DNA of 64,000 bases from Fennellomyces sp. T-0311. Lineage: Eukaryota; Mucoromycota; Mucoromycetes; Mucorales; Lichtheimiaceae. This document shows positions 11,584 through 24,346 of the stretch, in pieces (within the stretch, counting starts at the first letter, position 1; the number at the start of each line of letters is the position of its first letter). A program made the translations under genes and the position numbers. The stretch covers positions 1,550,001-1,614,000 of the forward strand of contig JALLLT010000002.1 in the NCBI GenBank assembly GCA_025266875.1, given 5' to 3'. Below the pieces are notes generated by a model. It was not told the origin of the DNA. It did not search any database and saw only the letters and a list, made by a program, of their open reading frames with translations.

Positions 11584-14500
11584 TTACCTTGAGACATTAT
11601 CAAACAAGCGTTCAAAATCAGGTGCAGCATGGATGAACTTGTGCTGCCAAAAATCGGGGGCACTCAGCAACTCGATAAACGTGGCAAGCAAGCCCCATGG
11701 ATGGGGACGGTTGACAATCAGTCGCTCCAGAAGCACCCTAAATTACTCTTTTGTTTTAGCAATTCCTTCTCATCCAGCAAGTGTGATATGTACCTGGTGA
11801 TGTTCTCCTTGATATCTTCTGGCTGTGTAGCAAACAGATGTAGCAGCACTGTTCGGAAAAAGTATGTATGGCTGTTGGGATATCTCAACTGATCAACAAT
11901 TGCATTGAGCAACAGGTATCGTCCTACATAACCGGCAAGTCAGTATCTGCTATATTCGCTATATGAGCTAATTGCGTTACCTTGCGGTGGAATTTGTCCC
12001 AACAAGAATACGTATACTCGCACAGCCGGATTTGCACCGATGCTCTTGTACGAGACACCACCGGCTGCGATCGACTGCACTCCGAGGAACAACACCAACG
12101 CTTCCATTCGATCAGCATGACATGACAGGGGTACAAACGGCGAGTCTTCTCCACTGCTCTTTTTCAGAAACTGCAGTGCTGCATCAAAGAAAGCCGGCTC
12201 TCCTTTTGCATTCACCGCGTTACTGTTTTCGAGGTAACGCATTGCCTGAACCTTTAACGATTCTACCTGGCCGCCGTCCAACAAACCGACGTACTCGGTT
12301 GCCATGGTGGGACTTTCATTATACTCTGGCAATCCATCCAATTGCATATCTGGAGCTGAAGGGTCAGGCAAACGCATCGTCTTGGGGAATGCGCTCAAGA
12401 TCAAATTGCGGATTTGGACGCAGCTGTGCGGAACCACCATAACAAACGACATGTAGTAGTGGCTAAGGAATTCGGGAAAGTCATGCAGAAGAACCACCAA
12501 GGTGCGAAGTGTGCTACGGTAAAACAATTGCGCAGATTGCATGGCGAGTCCACCTTTGTCGACTATCATACCAAGGAAATCCAGCAGCACGACAATCAGC
12601 TTGTAGCACAATCTCCATTGTTCCGGATCATTTCCAGCGAGAAGATCAGAAAGAATGGCGCGATGTGACACGAGTTGCAGCCAGGAAAAGGCAAATCCAG
12701 GGAGAATTGTCGGTCTAATGCTGTACAGAATCTCGCTGGAAGAAGGCGTCAACTGCATGCGTCAAGTTTGATTGGTATCCTATCTTACCTAAAAGTCGTA
12801 ATAGGGCAGAGATTGGGTACTCGTTTGCTCACTTCAATATAGCTGGAGATAAAGAACCGTAGGAAAGGTCGCTGATCAAAACTACTTCCTTGTACTTCGT
12901 GGCAATGTGCAAGCAACAGAACGCAAATTGACAAGGCGTTGCTAAGGAGCTTTATCGCGGTCTCTGCCTGGTCTCTTTTGTTTGCTTGGACTGCAACCAT
13001 ACAAGCAACGAGTCGAGCAACGGAGTCAGTGGACTCTTTCATTCGGGCTTGTTGCGGTAATGGCAAGTTGCAAAAGGTCATGTACTGTTGAACTGACGTC
13101 TGGATGCATAAGCGCAGAAATGCTGTCTGCTTCTCCTCAGTTGCAGTAATCTTTTGCAATATCTAACCGATGCAACGTTAGTATATTATATGCCACACCA
13201 AGTCATGCGGCTTACCTGGGAGGCAAATGTGTCTAGCATCGCATCCGATGACAAGGGATGGAGGCAAAACCGGGTCCACTCGGCCAACAGCATTTGTAGC
13301 TCCAAATAATCCAAACCAGTCGACTTTACTCGCGTGTATGGCTTTTCATAATACGAGCGCAAGTCCGAGATGACAGCCTGAACCCTGCACGATATTATTA
13401 GCAACCAAATGATGGAATACCATCGGTATAACTTACGAAGGGGGTGCTTCTCCATCATGAACGAGTTGATTCAGTGCTGCGACTGTCAGGACATGATCTT
13501 CCAGAATAGAATCTGGACTATTCGACAACAAACAAAGCCTAATCAACGCTGCTGCATAATCCATGATGCCATCCGCTTTAGCGCGAATGAGTCTGGACAG
13601 CTGCGTGTCATATTCTTCCATTGGTACTAGGTCATACGACATGCACATTGCGGTCACTTGTGCATTGTACTTTCGCTATAACGTACGAGTAAAAATGTTA
13701 ACAATTTCGATAGGAATATTCTAGTGCCATCACAAACCTCATCATCGGCATACACCAGCCAGCTGATCACTTCCTTTGCAAGAGCAGGATAGAGTTCCAG
13801 AATGATCTGCAGGAAAACTGTGTATGTTTCCAGAGTAAGCAAATTATTGCTTTCGTACAACACTAGTACAATTTTCTCGGCAAATGTTTGAATGTGTTGC
13901 ACAGGCAAGTTGTTGTTACGAATGAACATGAAGAATTGGCGCAAGAACTGGCATACTTCGTGATCCGGGGGCAATTCCTTAAAGTTCTTGAAATTGCTGT
14001 TCAGTGCCTGTCGCACGTATCGATCCATCTCGGCTAGCAAGGCCTACGAGCAATAGGATGAGAATTTTTTCTAAATCTTTTGTCATGTGGTCTTTTTTAC
14101 CTCAAGTTTCGAGTCAGTCATGTTAGAGCCAGCAGAATCATGTGAAGGTGGCAGAGGCTCGCCCGGTGCTTTGGTCGAAAAATCTACAAAAACAGTTAAT
14201 AATAATGATAATATGAAGAAGATTCATGGTTACATACTGTGCGCTGGGGTATTGTCTTGGAAACTCGGTGCACGTGACTCGACAGAATGGATTGGCAAAT
14301 GATCATACATATCGTAAACTTGCATCTAAACATGTCCAAGGTCAATGCTTTCTGCCAAACGCAAGATTGTCAAGATAAAATATTTACCTGCTCTGCATCG
14401 ATGGTACCGCCTGGTCGAAGAGCATCCGGTAAGTTGACGTTATGCGGCGACCCTTGGAAGCTAAGCACGTCAAAGTAAGGTGACCGGATATGTTGCTAAC

Positions 14501-17500
14501 GCCCGAAAGTAATTATGTAAGAGGTGTGCCTAGTGTTGCTGAAATGAATTACCTCTCTATGCGCACGTCGGCTACTGTAGGAAGCAGCTATCGCCCTATC
14601 AATTTCTCCAATTGCTCGCATTTGGCCAAGCTGTTCAATGAACGCCTCCATTAGCTCCATGTTGTCCAGAATCACCGAGCCACCAATTTCATCTGCAGCT
14701 GTCTATAAATCAAGCAACGTGTTAACATAGTGGAAAGAAAGCCGTCTAGAAAAGTAACATACCTCTGGAATGTGAATTTGAGCGAATTGTGTACGTATTA
14801 TGTTGATAATATTGTTGCATAATGGCTCCTTGCACGTTGCTACAGACAGACTGCCTGCTAGGGTACCTGCCATTCTCTGTGCCGCACGTTTGAGTTTCAT
14901 TTCATCTGGATCTGTTGCAAGATCTTTGATGACAAGATGCCGTGTGGAGATACAGGCGATATTGGCCGCAGTTGCGATGGCCGGTGATACCACCTATAAC
15001 ATGCAATTAGCAAAAAACAGTGTAATCAGCCATATATATGTATACCTTTTTGTATGATTCCGAGATGGCACCAAGCACAATTCGTTTGGTGAGGGGCTGC
15101 TGCTCGAAAACATGCAACACTGCTGTACTGAACTGCAATCTTGCCAGCAAAGACGACACATCAATGTTGAATGTCTTTTCGTCTATCAAATACAAACGGT
15201 GTTAAGTACAATGTATAGACTTTTTTTCTCGTAACTGGCGTACCAGAAGACCAGGTATGTTGCTCATCAGTATGGATATCTTCTGGTTTGGCTTGGAATG
15301 CGTGTGCGGCTGGTGGTGTCATCTGTTGATGCAATGCTTGCTGCTGCTGATCAAACTGTTCCTCGATACCATTGGAACGAGGAGTCATGTGTTTCCGTTC
15401 TTCTAACAGCGATGTAGGTTCCACCTCTATCAACGATTCATTAATATACAACAGACGCTTTCTTCAGCAATATACGTACCGTTCAAATCAAGACCCAGAG
15501 TCTTGTACAAGAGCTCAATTTCAAACTTGAGATTCAAACGCAAGTCTTCGTGCCAGTAAAGCTCAGCCAGTAGCTTTAGTATCTTCATGAGCCACGGGTT
15601 TGGCGGCTTGAAGATCTTGCTGTCCTGGGCCTCCTGAAGTACTTTGCAGGTCAAAGGAATAGCGACAATAAGTCGATTTTGGTCGTACGAATCCAAAAGT
15701 AGATCCTATTGATAAGTGTGAGCAACAGACCTTGTGTGTTAAACAATGCTTATTACCTTGAATGATAAATCTTTGTGGCGGATAGGCTTATTCTTGGCAA
15801 GCGTCATACGGCCCAACCAGCTTGCCAACGACTTTAGCGCATTGCGGTCCATTTGGGAATCAGGCGTTCCGGGCGCTTGCAGTAATATCTGAATATTCTT
15901 GTACGTCTCCTCGATGATCGTATCACATAGAGACGATTCATCCAATTCGCTGAGCAGCTTTGCGTAAAGTTCGTGATTGTTTCGTTCACGGGTAACTCGA
16001 CGTACGACGAGATAGTGACTGAACCATCCAAAGGTTGGTTCCTCGAGCAATGATTTGATCTGCGCGACTTTCTCGTCCATGTTGCTCAATGAGAGATTGT
16101 TGATTGCGAATGCGATTTTCTCTTGCACATCGGATGACGGAGGGGTATACATGGTCGCATTCGACGATTTTTCCAACAAGCCGCTTTGCTTTGGATTGAT
16201 GATGTCGTCGTTTTGCTTGGCTGACTTTGTAGTTTTCTCGGACACCGAAGGTGAATTTTGTGGTTTGTCGGTATCCACGGTGTTTGCAAGCTGTTGCAAT
16301 GTTTTGGCAATGCTGTCCACGATGGGTGGATACTCCTTGAGTCCTGCGATTTTTGAAAGGAGCATGGTATACTGTGGCCATTCGGAAAGCCTGCTTCGGA
16401 ATTGAGCCAATGCCAAAACACCAAAGTTGAACATCTTGGTGCCAAGTGGATGATTCAATGCATCGAGGACATGTTTCAGGGCGAGTCGTAAAAGTGAAGA
16501 CGAAATCAAATGCTTGTCAATCAACAATCCAAGCAGTTTACCGGTGACAGCCAATTCGTGGTCGGGATACTGGTTGAAGAAGCGTGCCTCGTCGAGCTAT
16601 CATCCAGTTAGTCGCAAGTCACTATGGTTTCTGTCGCTAGGGGTTACCAAAGTGTGTACTGTGCATGAAAAGAAATCGGTTTGCTTCTGATCTTTTGATT
16701 CGTTGCATGCGTTGAGGACCGCGATGAACTGTTCTGCGCTCAATTCGTTCCTGTAAAGGCGTTCAAAGTATAATCGGACCATTTCTTCAATCTCGGCGGA
16801 TGGATCGCCGTTGGTGTCAGGTCCATACCCAGGGGGCATCGAGCGGCTCTCGGGTGGGCTTCTGCTCTCCAGCTGCGCAAGCAATTGGGAATAGAACTGC
16901 ATGATGTTCAAGAGCCTTTCGCTGTCTCGTTGAGGGAGAGGTCTGCCACAGCATAGAAAATTAAAGTGAGATCAAGCAAAGTTATTGCTAAGTAACGACA
17001 AACCTTTCAGAGAGTACCCGGAAAAAGATTCGAAAAACGTCTTTGGATAGATGCACCGACATGGCATTGGCGTTGCCCTGGGAATGCCGTGTCATCTCAT
17101 CGGTGCACTTTTTCTCGAGAAAGTCGATACATGCCACTGCAAATGGCACACCATCCTCATGCAATCGCTCAGGCAACCATTTCTCCAGATTCAAATTCTG
17201 TCGTCGAGCCGCAAGAGATGCCAAATCGAGTGTAAAGAAGGGGACATCGGCGTCCAGGATGTGTACCAAGATCTAGAAACATTACGCTATCAGCAAACGC
17301 ATGTCGATGGACATCGATGGGGCTCACCTTGGCCTCTTGAGCAATATCAAGAATACGCGACACAGACGCTGGTTCCTTTTTGTACATGTCCAACAGTCCT
17401 TCGAGCAACAATGCCGGCTGCACACGCCACAGAATCGATATAACCAACGAGGTATTGGCGTGTCCGATCAAGAAAATGCTGAGTAATTTGATGAGAAGAT

Positions 17501-18396
17501 CTCGGTGCAGACCGCTTCTAATTGGCTATTTACAGGAAACAATCAATTTAGAACGGCTCTTTTTCTCGGTAACTTAGTCTTACCTGGATCTGCGCAAGGC
17601 CCAACAGCAACAATTCGGGTGTTTGAAGCGTAAGTCTGTCCAACAAAACGCGTACATCATCGCTGCTCGAACTTTCCGCCAAGTCGAGAATCACGCTGAT
17701 AATCTCGACACAATTTAACTGCGAGGCTGCTAACCGCATTGCTATGGGTCGGACGGTGGCGTGCAAACCCATGATATGTACGGGACGGATAACGTTGGTG
17801 ATAGTTGGGTTGTTTGCTAGATCCAGGACTTCGAGTGGTGCGCATAGCATGTGATAGAGAATGCTTAGTTGCCCGCGCGCGTTCTGCCACGGCCGAAAGA
17901 ATGCATGAACAGGGAATGGCTCTTTACTACTTTTGCCCTGTCCATCATCAGTCAGCAGGACGGTCCACTACATACATTGTTCCACTCACTTGTTGACTAT
18001 AGTTCCATGCATCTACGAGGATCTTCAATCCACCCGGCTCGTAAAGAACTGTTTCAGCCTGGTCTAGCTTTAGCATTACCGATGCCCAACTTAACGAGGG
18101 GTTCTATATACAAGTATGTCAGTGCTCTTGCTTATCCAAGATTTTGCTTCTCTTACGATTTGTTTCATTGCTTCTACAAAGTTGCCAATTTCCCATGTTT
18201 GTCCTTCATTGGCTCCAGGTAAACTCAAGTGGGTGCGCACCATCATTGTCAGTACTCGTGCGACAGCATCTTCTTGTACATATTCTACAGTAGCCGTGGC
18301 CCGCACGACACTTTCGATCGTCTTTGTAGAAGCATAACCTGATTCAAATAAAGCTTTGCTTAAAGCAAAAGCATCGGTTGTTTGTGACATGATCAC
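11584..18396 (-). CDS. CNOT1: CCR4-NOT complex scaffold CNOT1 (NOT1)
   Basis: Scaffold of the CCR4-NOT deadenylase complex, with roughly 18-20 exons. The first exon is 18396-18157 and the second 18103-17990; the last intron splits KENIT|RVLLERL. Landmarks in order: HEAT-like start with [31 protein letters not shown]; the MIF4G/CAF1-binding region near 16.1-15.8 kb ([14 protein letters not shown], then [12 protein letters not shown]); the CAF40-binding DUF3819 region near 15.2-14.7 kb ([28 protein letters not shown]); and the C-terminal Not1 domain near 12.7-11.6 kb ([63 protein letters not shown]). The C-terminus ends in FDNVSR. The protein starts around residue 250 of human CNOT1, so the first HEAT region appears absent. 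A TATA-like box 65-75 nt upstream supports this start. Confidence 0.95.
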
Positions 18397-19857
18397 TAAG
18401 GCGTTTCAAATCGAGATTGCAGGGCAAGGAAAAAAAAAAAAGGATTAGCTCAAGTTGCCTTTTATATAAAGTTGCCCTTATTCGCTCGATTCAAATTTAA
18501 CTCACAAGGAAAAAAAAAAGACTCTAATTTCACTAGAGCAAAAAAAAGAGATGCTTGAAAAAGATGAATGGACTAGATGAACTCTATAGTTGAAAGCGCG
18601 AGTGGTCGTGACGTTTCATGCATACTCGAAATTCCGTAAACCACTACCGCCACTTTCTATCAAAAGCTGTGGCCAGAGTCCCGACTACTTTATTTTTCTT
18701 TGTCGTGTTGGAGCAATGAGTGAACTATCTCTGTTTTGCTGAATATCGCTTAACGAGAGAGTCATCGTCTGTTTAACAGTAACAGCAAACTGGGGATGCG
18801 CTGCAAAGTGATGAATCGCCAGCCAATTTAGTCAATATCGTATTACTTTATAGCCCATGCAACCGGGTATAATACCGACAAACAAGCTGGCTCATGTACA
18901 TAGCACAGTGCTGTAGCTGTGATGCTTGTTGTAAAGGGGTACTATATAGATACCGTTGGGTATCTTACCTTTTTTTCATTATTTTTCAGTACATTATCAG
19001 GATGAGTTCAGTATATCGCATTGCCTATCCTTGCTCTACAGCTACTTTGGACGCTAGGTTAACTTGATGACACGTAGCTAGAGACATATCATCTTTATAT
19101 CTCCATGCCTAGCAACATCGAAGCCGCCCGTATGTGCTCTTCACTGCCGTCAAAGACCTAGTCAGTCGCAAGCGAGCGTGATACTTAATTCTCAGCGCAT
19201 TCTCAGAGCTTAGAGGAAGCCATTACATATTCTACGACTTCATTGGCCGACATACTGCCTTGCACACCTGGCAAAGAAGGAGCCAGCATCACATGAACAA
19301 GCCTATAGATGCAGCCAACAAGAGGCTGCTATTGTATAAATATACGTATGTGGTCAATTACAGTAGAGGCACAGACCATCGGCATTTAGTGCCAAGTGTC
19401 AACGACAAAACGCTTTTCATTGCGAAGAGCAAGCACTTGCACACCAACACTTTTAAATAATTTGCTCGGTACAAAAGGGGCTTATATATCACGTCAATTT
19501 TTTTTCGCTAGATAGGGAGGTTAGAGACACCATACGTACATGATCAAGTGTTGCTTCCTTTTTTTCTTCATGACGACCTTTTGAATAGAGTAAACTTTGC
19601 CAAAAGCCCCTCGAAAACACAACTCCTCGGTGCCTTCCTCAGACTCCTTCATTGACCCTCGTTCAAAAAAAAGAGTCTCTCCTCAATACACTAACCCATT
19701 TGCTTCACTTTGCTCCTATATCATCAACCTTAGCTATTTTTTTCAACTCCCTTTTTTTTTTTTTACAACTGTGATATTAGCTTTCTCTTTTTGTTCTTCA
19801 TCATCTCCCTGTTTTTCTCTTTGACCTTGCACGTTTTTTGTTTATAATTTGAAAAGA
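18397..19857. other. Divergent intergenic region, CNOT1 / perilipin
   Basis: This 1.46 kb region holds both promoters. It contains A/T homopolymer runs (18431-18442, 18510-18520, 19750-19765) and a TATA-like box near the CNOT1 start. CT-rich DNA lies just before the perilipin ATG, as in many fungal 5' leaders. No gene was recognised. Confidence 0.5.
18461..18470 (-). promoter_or_regulatory. TATA-like box of CNOT1
   Basis: TTTATATAAA, followed on the minus strand by AGGC, lies 65-75 nt upstream of the CNOT1 ATG. It is the best core-promoter match near that start and argues against further upstream coding exons. It is inferred from sequence only. Confidence 0.4.
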
Positions 19858-21248
19858 ATGGCCGCTGGTGATTGGTACGAGTATCATGAGAATCCTGGTA
19901 TGTTTCTTTTAATAAAGAAGTACATTTATCCGTGCGTGATCCTTAAGTATATTTGGTAGTAGATGATGAGGGAAGAACGAGCGATGACAGTGCGTACCAA
20001 GTGCACCAGGAGGATGATATCAAGGAGTACGAACTGCCACCTTCTGCCAACGCCGCCAACGTGAATGGGTACCACGATGCGGCCAGCGACGGCGTGGAGC
20101 TCCAAGACGAATATGATGGCCACATTGATGCGTTTTCATCGGCATCTCAAGCAAAAAAGACCCAAAGCAGCTTTATGGCTCGACTGGCAGCCATTCCACT
20201 TGTACAAGATAGCCTCTCATCGGCCAACAAAGTGATGCAACAACATGCTCTTGGGAGACTGGCGGGCCGGACTCTTTCAACTCTTGTTACCAAGACACAA
20301 CCTTACGTTACCGAAAGTCGATGGTATTCCCATATCGAACGAGCCAATGCTCTGGGCAACAAGTCATTGGATCTCGTCGAGGAACATTTTCCAATGATTG
20401 TCAATACCACCGGAAAAGATCTCAAGCATGCACCCAATCTCATGGCGGATGGAATAAGGGGGCGTATTGGAATGGCGATTGGTCGATTTCGTGCCCCCGC
20501 CGATGCTGCTTCGGTTGATATGAGTCGACGTATGGCACTTGTCATGGACAACGTCGAAGCTGTCCTGGATCAATACTTTCCCGCGGATCAAGAGGGCCAG
20601 AAACAACCCGTCGAAGACGAACTGATTGATCCGCAAGACGGTCAACGATTGGATGATGGTGAAGGTGAAGAAGGGCCCAGTCAGTTATTGCGAATGTATC
20701 GTATTGCCAACTCTCTCTCGATTCGCATCGCAAGAAGAATCGCAACTCAGGTCGACAGGAAGGACCCTGCAGCACTAAGGACGTGGCTGTTTACACAGAC
20801 GTCTCAACTGGTATCACATTTGGACACATACAAATCACAACTGCCGGAGCCAATACAGGCGCATGTGCTTCAGCCGCTTATCCAGGTTGCCCAGAAGGAA
20901 TACGAAATCTTGCGAAAGGAAATGGATCGAACGGATATCACACATGTTGAGCGTGCACGCAACATGCTGGCCATGTCTCAGGATATGGTCATCATGCCAC
21001 TGTTGCAAAACTCGGTCGAAGGCATGCGGAGTCAAGTGGTGTTTTACCGAACCATGGCGCAACAAAATCGTGCGCAAGTGATGAACGAACTCTCGGCAAA
21101 GGTCCCGTTTCTGGCCAACATCGCTCCAATGTCAGCGTTTGCCAGCCATCATTACAGCAAGAAGAGCGAGAACGGGGTGGAAATCACCGGGGCTCCCCTC
21201 ACAGAAGAGAAGAACAGCATGGCGCCGGGGGCTGCTGAGGCGTGTTGA
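19858..21248 (+). CDS. Perilipin-like lipid-droplet protein
   Basis: Two exons (19858-19897, 19960-21248) encode 442 residues. After an acidic N-terminus, residues about 70-150 resemble the perilipin PAT domain: MARLAAIPLVQDSLSSANK parallels the 'LPLV...Y' start of perilipins, and HIERANALGNKSLDLVEEH parallels the 'ANxLxxKGLDxLEE' block. Further amphipathic repeats follow (KDLKHAPNLMADGIRGRIG; RRMALVMDNVEAVLD), then a C-terminal four-helix-like region (LRTWLFTQTSQLVSHLDTY). Perilipins coat lipid droplets and limit lipolysis. The ATG was chosen because its short first exon splices in phase. It lies 390 nt upstream of the carotenoid-oxygenase homologue on the same strand. The assignment rests on motif recall. 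Confidence 0.72.
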
Positions 21249-21637
21249 TTCTTCCTTAACCCGAACAAAACGATATATACCAAGAGAACCCCGGCTTTAT
21301 CGCAAAAAAGATAAATAATTCGTGTAGTGTAGCTTACCTTAGTATTGACTTGATCGAAATGAATCGGATCTTTTAAATCTGTGGAATACGAGCGCACGGA
21401 GGCGAGCGATGGCTATCCCAATATATGCAAAGCATAGATAAAAGCCATTTAAAAGGGCATTTGTGTAGCGTACTTCTATTTGTCGTAATGTGCCTGTGCG
21501 ACAGCCGTGTTCTTTTCGCAGTTAGCGTCTCGCCAAGGCCAACATTGTATAATTGAATAGCCGCCTGGTCCATCTTGTTCAGCTAACGCTAGGAAGAGGC
21601 CACCTCCTCTCCTTTTTCTGCAACACATAAAACCAAC

Positions 21638-24074
21638 ATGAGCGAAAGTGACAAAAAGGCGGACAACGCCACCAAAGAAGTCGACGAGCACCCGTTGAAT
21701 TCACCCGTCGAAAAAAAACGCGACGACGACCAGGACAGTTTGGGTTCTACCAGCGTCATTGACCTGTCAACAAGCAACCAAGACGATGAAGCAATCAACA
21801 AGGGCCTGGACGAATTGAGCGTCAAAGACCTTGACATTGTCAAAAATGATGAATCGACGGAAGCTTGGAAGGAAAATCTAGCGGAACCGACAAACAACAA
21901 TCATCCCCTGGAGTCAGTCGATTCCGTGGAAGACCCGTGGGCTCAACAGGAAGATATCTCGTTATTGGACGACCACGACAATACACCCACACCTCCACCG
22001 CGCCCAGATTCAAATGTTGCGCAGTTGGAGAGCGTAGACATGCAAGAAGTACTCGATGCCGATACGACACACGTCAAGGTAAAAAAAAAGCACTATGGCC
22101 TTTCTTCTCGAAACGGAACTTTATTCCGATTGACATGTGCTATATTTAAGGGCTTTTATAACACCGAAGATTCGAACGAGATCGTCGACCTTGAAGTAAA
22201 CGGCCAGCTTCCTGATTGGCTGGTCTGCGAGCATTTTACGGTTGGGCCTGGAACCTACGATATCAAATACATGCGCAAGATGGAAATCGACGGTGAACTT
22301 CAAAACGTCTCCAAATACTTCACCTTTGGTCATTGGTTTGATGGGTAACAGAGAGAGAGAGAGAAGGAAAGAGTATTCTGGGATCAGGTATTAAGTCGCG
22401 GATAGTCTGCCTCTTGTGAATCGGTTCGATATCCACGGACAGCGAAACAGCATCAGCTACCGGAATCGATTGACATGTCATCGGTTGATCGGGAAGATCC
22501 GCGATAACCATGGCTACTCGCCTCGCCATCCTGCTGGATTGTTCAAGACGAGTACCAACCAGACGGTGCTCACAAAGTTTATCGGTGGAAGTGGTGGCGG
22601 AAACAAGGGTGGCAAGGCAGACGCTGAGCCATGCGGTGCCCGTATTCTTGCCAACATCCCTGGTCTCGAAGGACGTCTCTTTTGCCAAAACTTTGCCAAT
22701 CATGTAAGACGATTATTCGTTGGGCGTTGGTAGATACATACGTTAAACTTTAAATCAAACATAGGTTCAGGAACTCGATCCGTTCGACATGAAGCCTACT
22801 CGATTGTTGACATGGAATGAGATTAATCCCGCGTTCAAGGGATACAGCTCGTGTCCGAATGGCATCCATGATCGCACAACGGGTGAATATGTCAATTTTA
22901 CGATGGATGTTGGATACCAATCGACTCGATACAACTTCTTTTCGATAAGTGATGGCAACCCACGTGGCGCCGTGATTGGCTCAATAAGTGCCCCCACATC
23001 CTATGTTAATAGCTTTGCCATGACTAGAAGCTACATTATTCTGGTAATGTACAATGGCAGACAGCGGAAGGCCGAGCACTAAGTGGGATATAGGTCCTCT
23101 TTCCGTTCTCTGCCAATGGAATGAAGTACTCGTGGAACGAGAGTATTTTGGACTCGTTCACCTTTAACAGTTCCCAGCCAACACTATTCCATGTTATTTC
23201 CCGAGAAACCGGAAAGCAAGTTGCCAGATTCCGTTCACCTGCATGCTTTGCGTAAGCTTTCCATTTATATATACAAGGTTAAAGTATCAAGCTAAGCCGA
23301 AAATAGGTTCCATCACGTCAATGCTTTCGAGGACGATAGCGATAACATATACATCGACATGATCTGTTATCCCGATGATACCATCGCACGTCAGCTGACA
23401 ACAGAAAGCTTACGAAACCCAGCTAGTATGCGACCCCAGCGATTGGGAGCATCCGAAGTACGTCGCTATGTGTTACATACCGTCACCCAAACCGGCAGCA
23501 GACAAAGTGGACGCACCAACAATGGCAATTCCGGTCTATTTGGTGCATTCAAACGGTCGTCTGCCGGCTCAGATAATGGGTTGTCACATGCAGACTATCA
23601 TGAGCTGTTACAGCCTTCGATTGAACTGCCGCAAATCAATCCAATCTACAAGATGCACAACTATACGTATCTCTACGGTCTCGGGTTTTCGGCGTCAAGT
23701 TCGATTGCGGATGGCAAGATTTGGGATAGCATTATCAAAGTGGTACGTGCGGCCAAGGAGGGTGAGCATGATGAGGGAAAACTGACAGGGATAACGCATA
23801 GAACGTCAATACTCGGTCAGTGACAGGCACATGGTATGAGCATGGATGCTATCCCAGTGAAGCAGTCTTCGTCCCCCGTCCATCGACTGGCCCGGAAGAC
23901 GAAGTTGCTGAAGATGATGGTGTACTTTTGAGTATTGTGATGGATTCTGCGCGAGCAACTTCTTTCCTGCTGGTATTGGACGCAGCATCGCTTAGCGTGC
24001 TTGCCAAAGCGTACCTTGGTACTCTGGTACCTCTCAGCTTCGCACGCGGTTCGTACCGACTATACACTACTTAA
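21638..24074 (+). CDS. Carotenoid cleavage oxygenase homologue with lost iron ligands (probable pseudoenzyme)
   Basis: Carotenoid-oxygenase (RPE65/CCD) fold; active members use Fe(II) held by four His to cleave carotenoids, and in Mucorales such enzymes make trisporic-acid precursors. Exons: 21638-22344, 22406-22703, 22765-23043, 23094-23251, 23307-23742, 23802-24074, all in phase. A 72-nt in-frame segment (22079-22150) is probably another intron, giving about 692 residues. Family landmarks: VNGQLPDWL, GPGTYDI, FGHWFDGLPLVNRF, TWNEINPAFKGY, ISDGNPRGAVIG, FHHVNAFEDD, EHGCYPSEAVFVPRP, DDGVLLSIVMD, SFLLVLDA. The ligand positions read SCPN (usually xAH), YVNSFAMT (usually VHSFAMT), FHHVNAFE (kept) and VPLSFARGSY (usually GFHG). 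The first 140 residues are acidic and unlike the family. Fold confidence is high; catalytic activity is doubtful. Confidence 0.9.
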
Positions 24075-24314
24075 TTAGCTACTAGTCCATAATTTCAGAG
24101 TATTTTTTTTCGTTTTGTCTGACAACCATGTGGTTTCTTTTTTTTTGGATCGATGAATTATATGCAAACTGTGCTGACGTGCAACAGCAAAACAGCCAAT
24201 GTTGAGCAAGAAATACGGGATCATCGACAGGAGCCAATAGAATAAGTGCTGTGGCAAAAGTCCGTCTCCGAGGACGCATGAAAACGTTACGCCGGCCCGC
24301 AAGACACACACACT

Positions 24315-24346
<32 letters not shown>

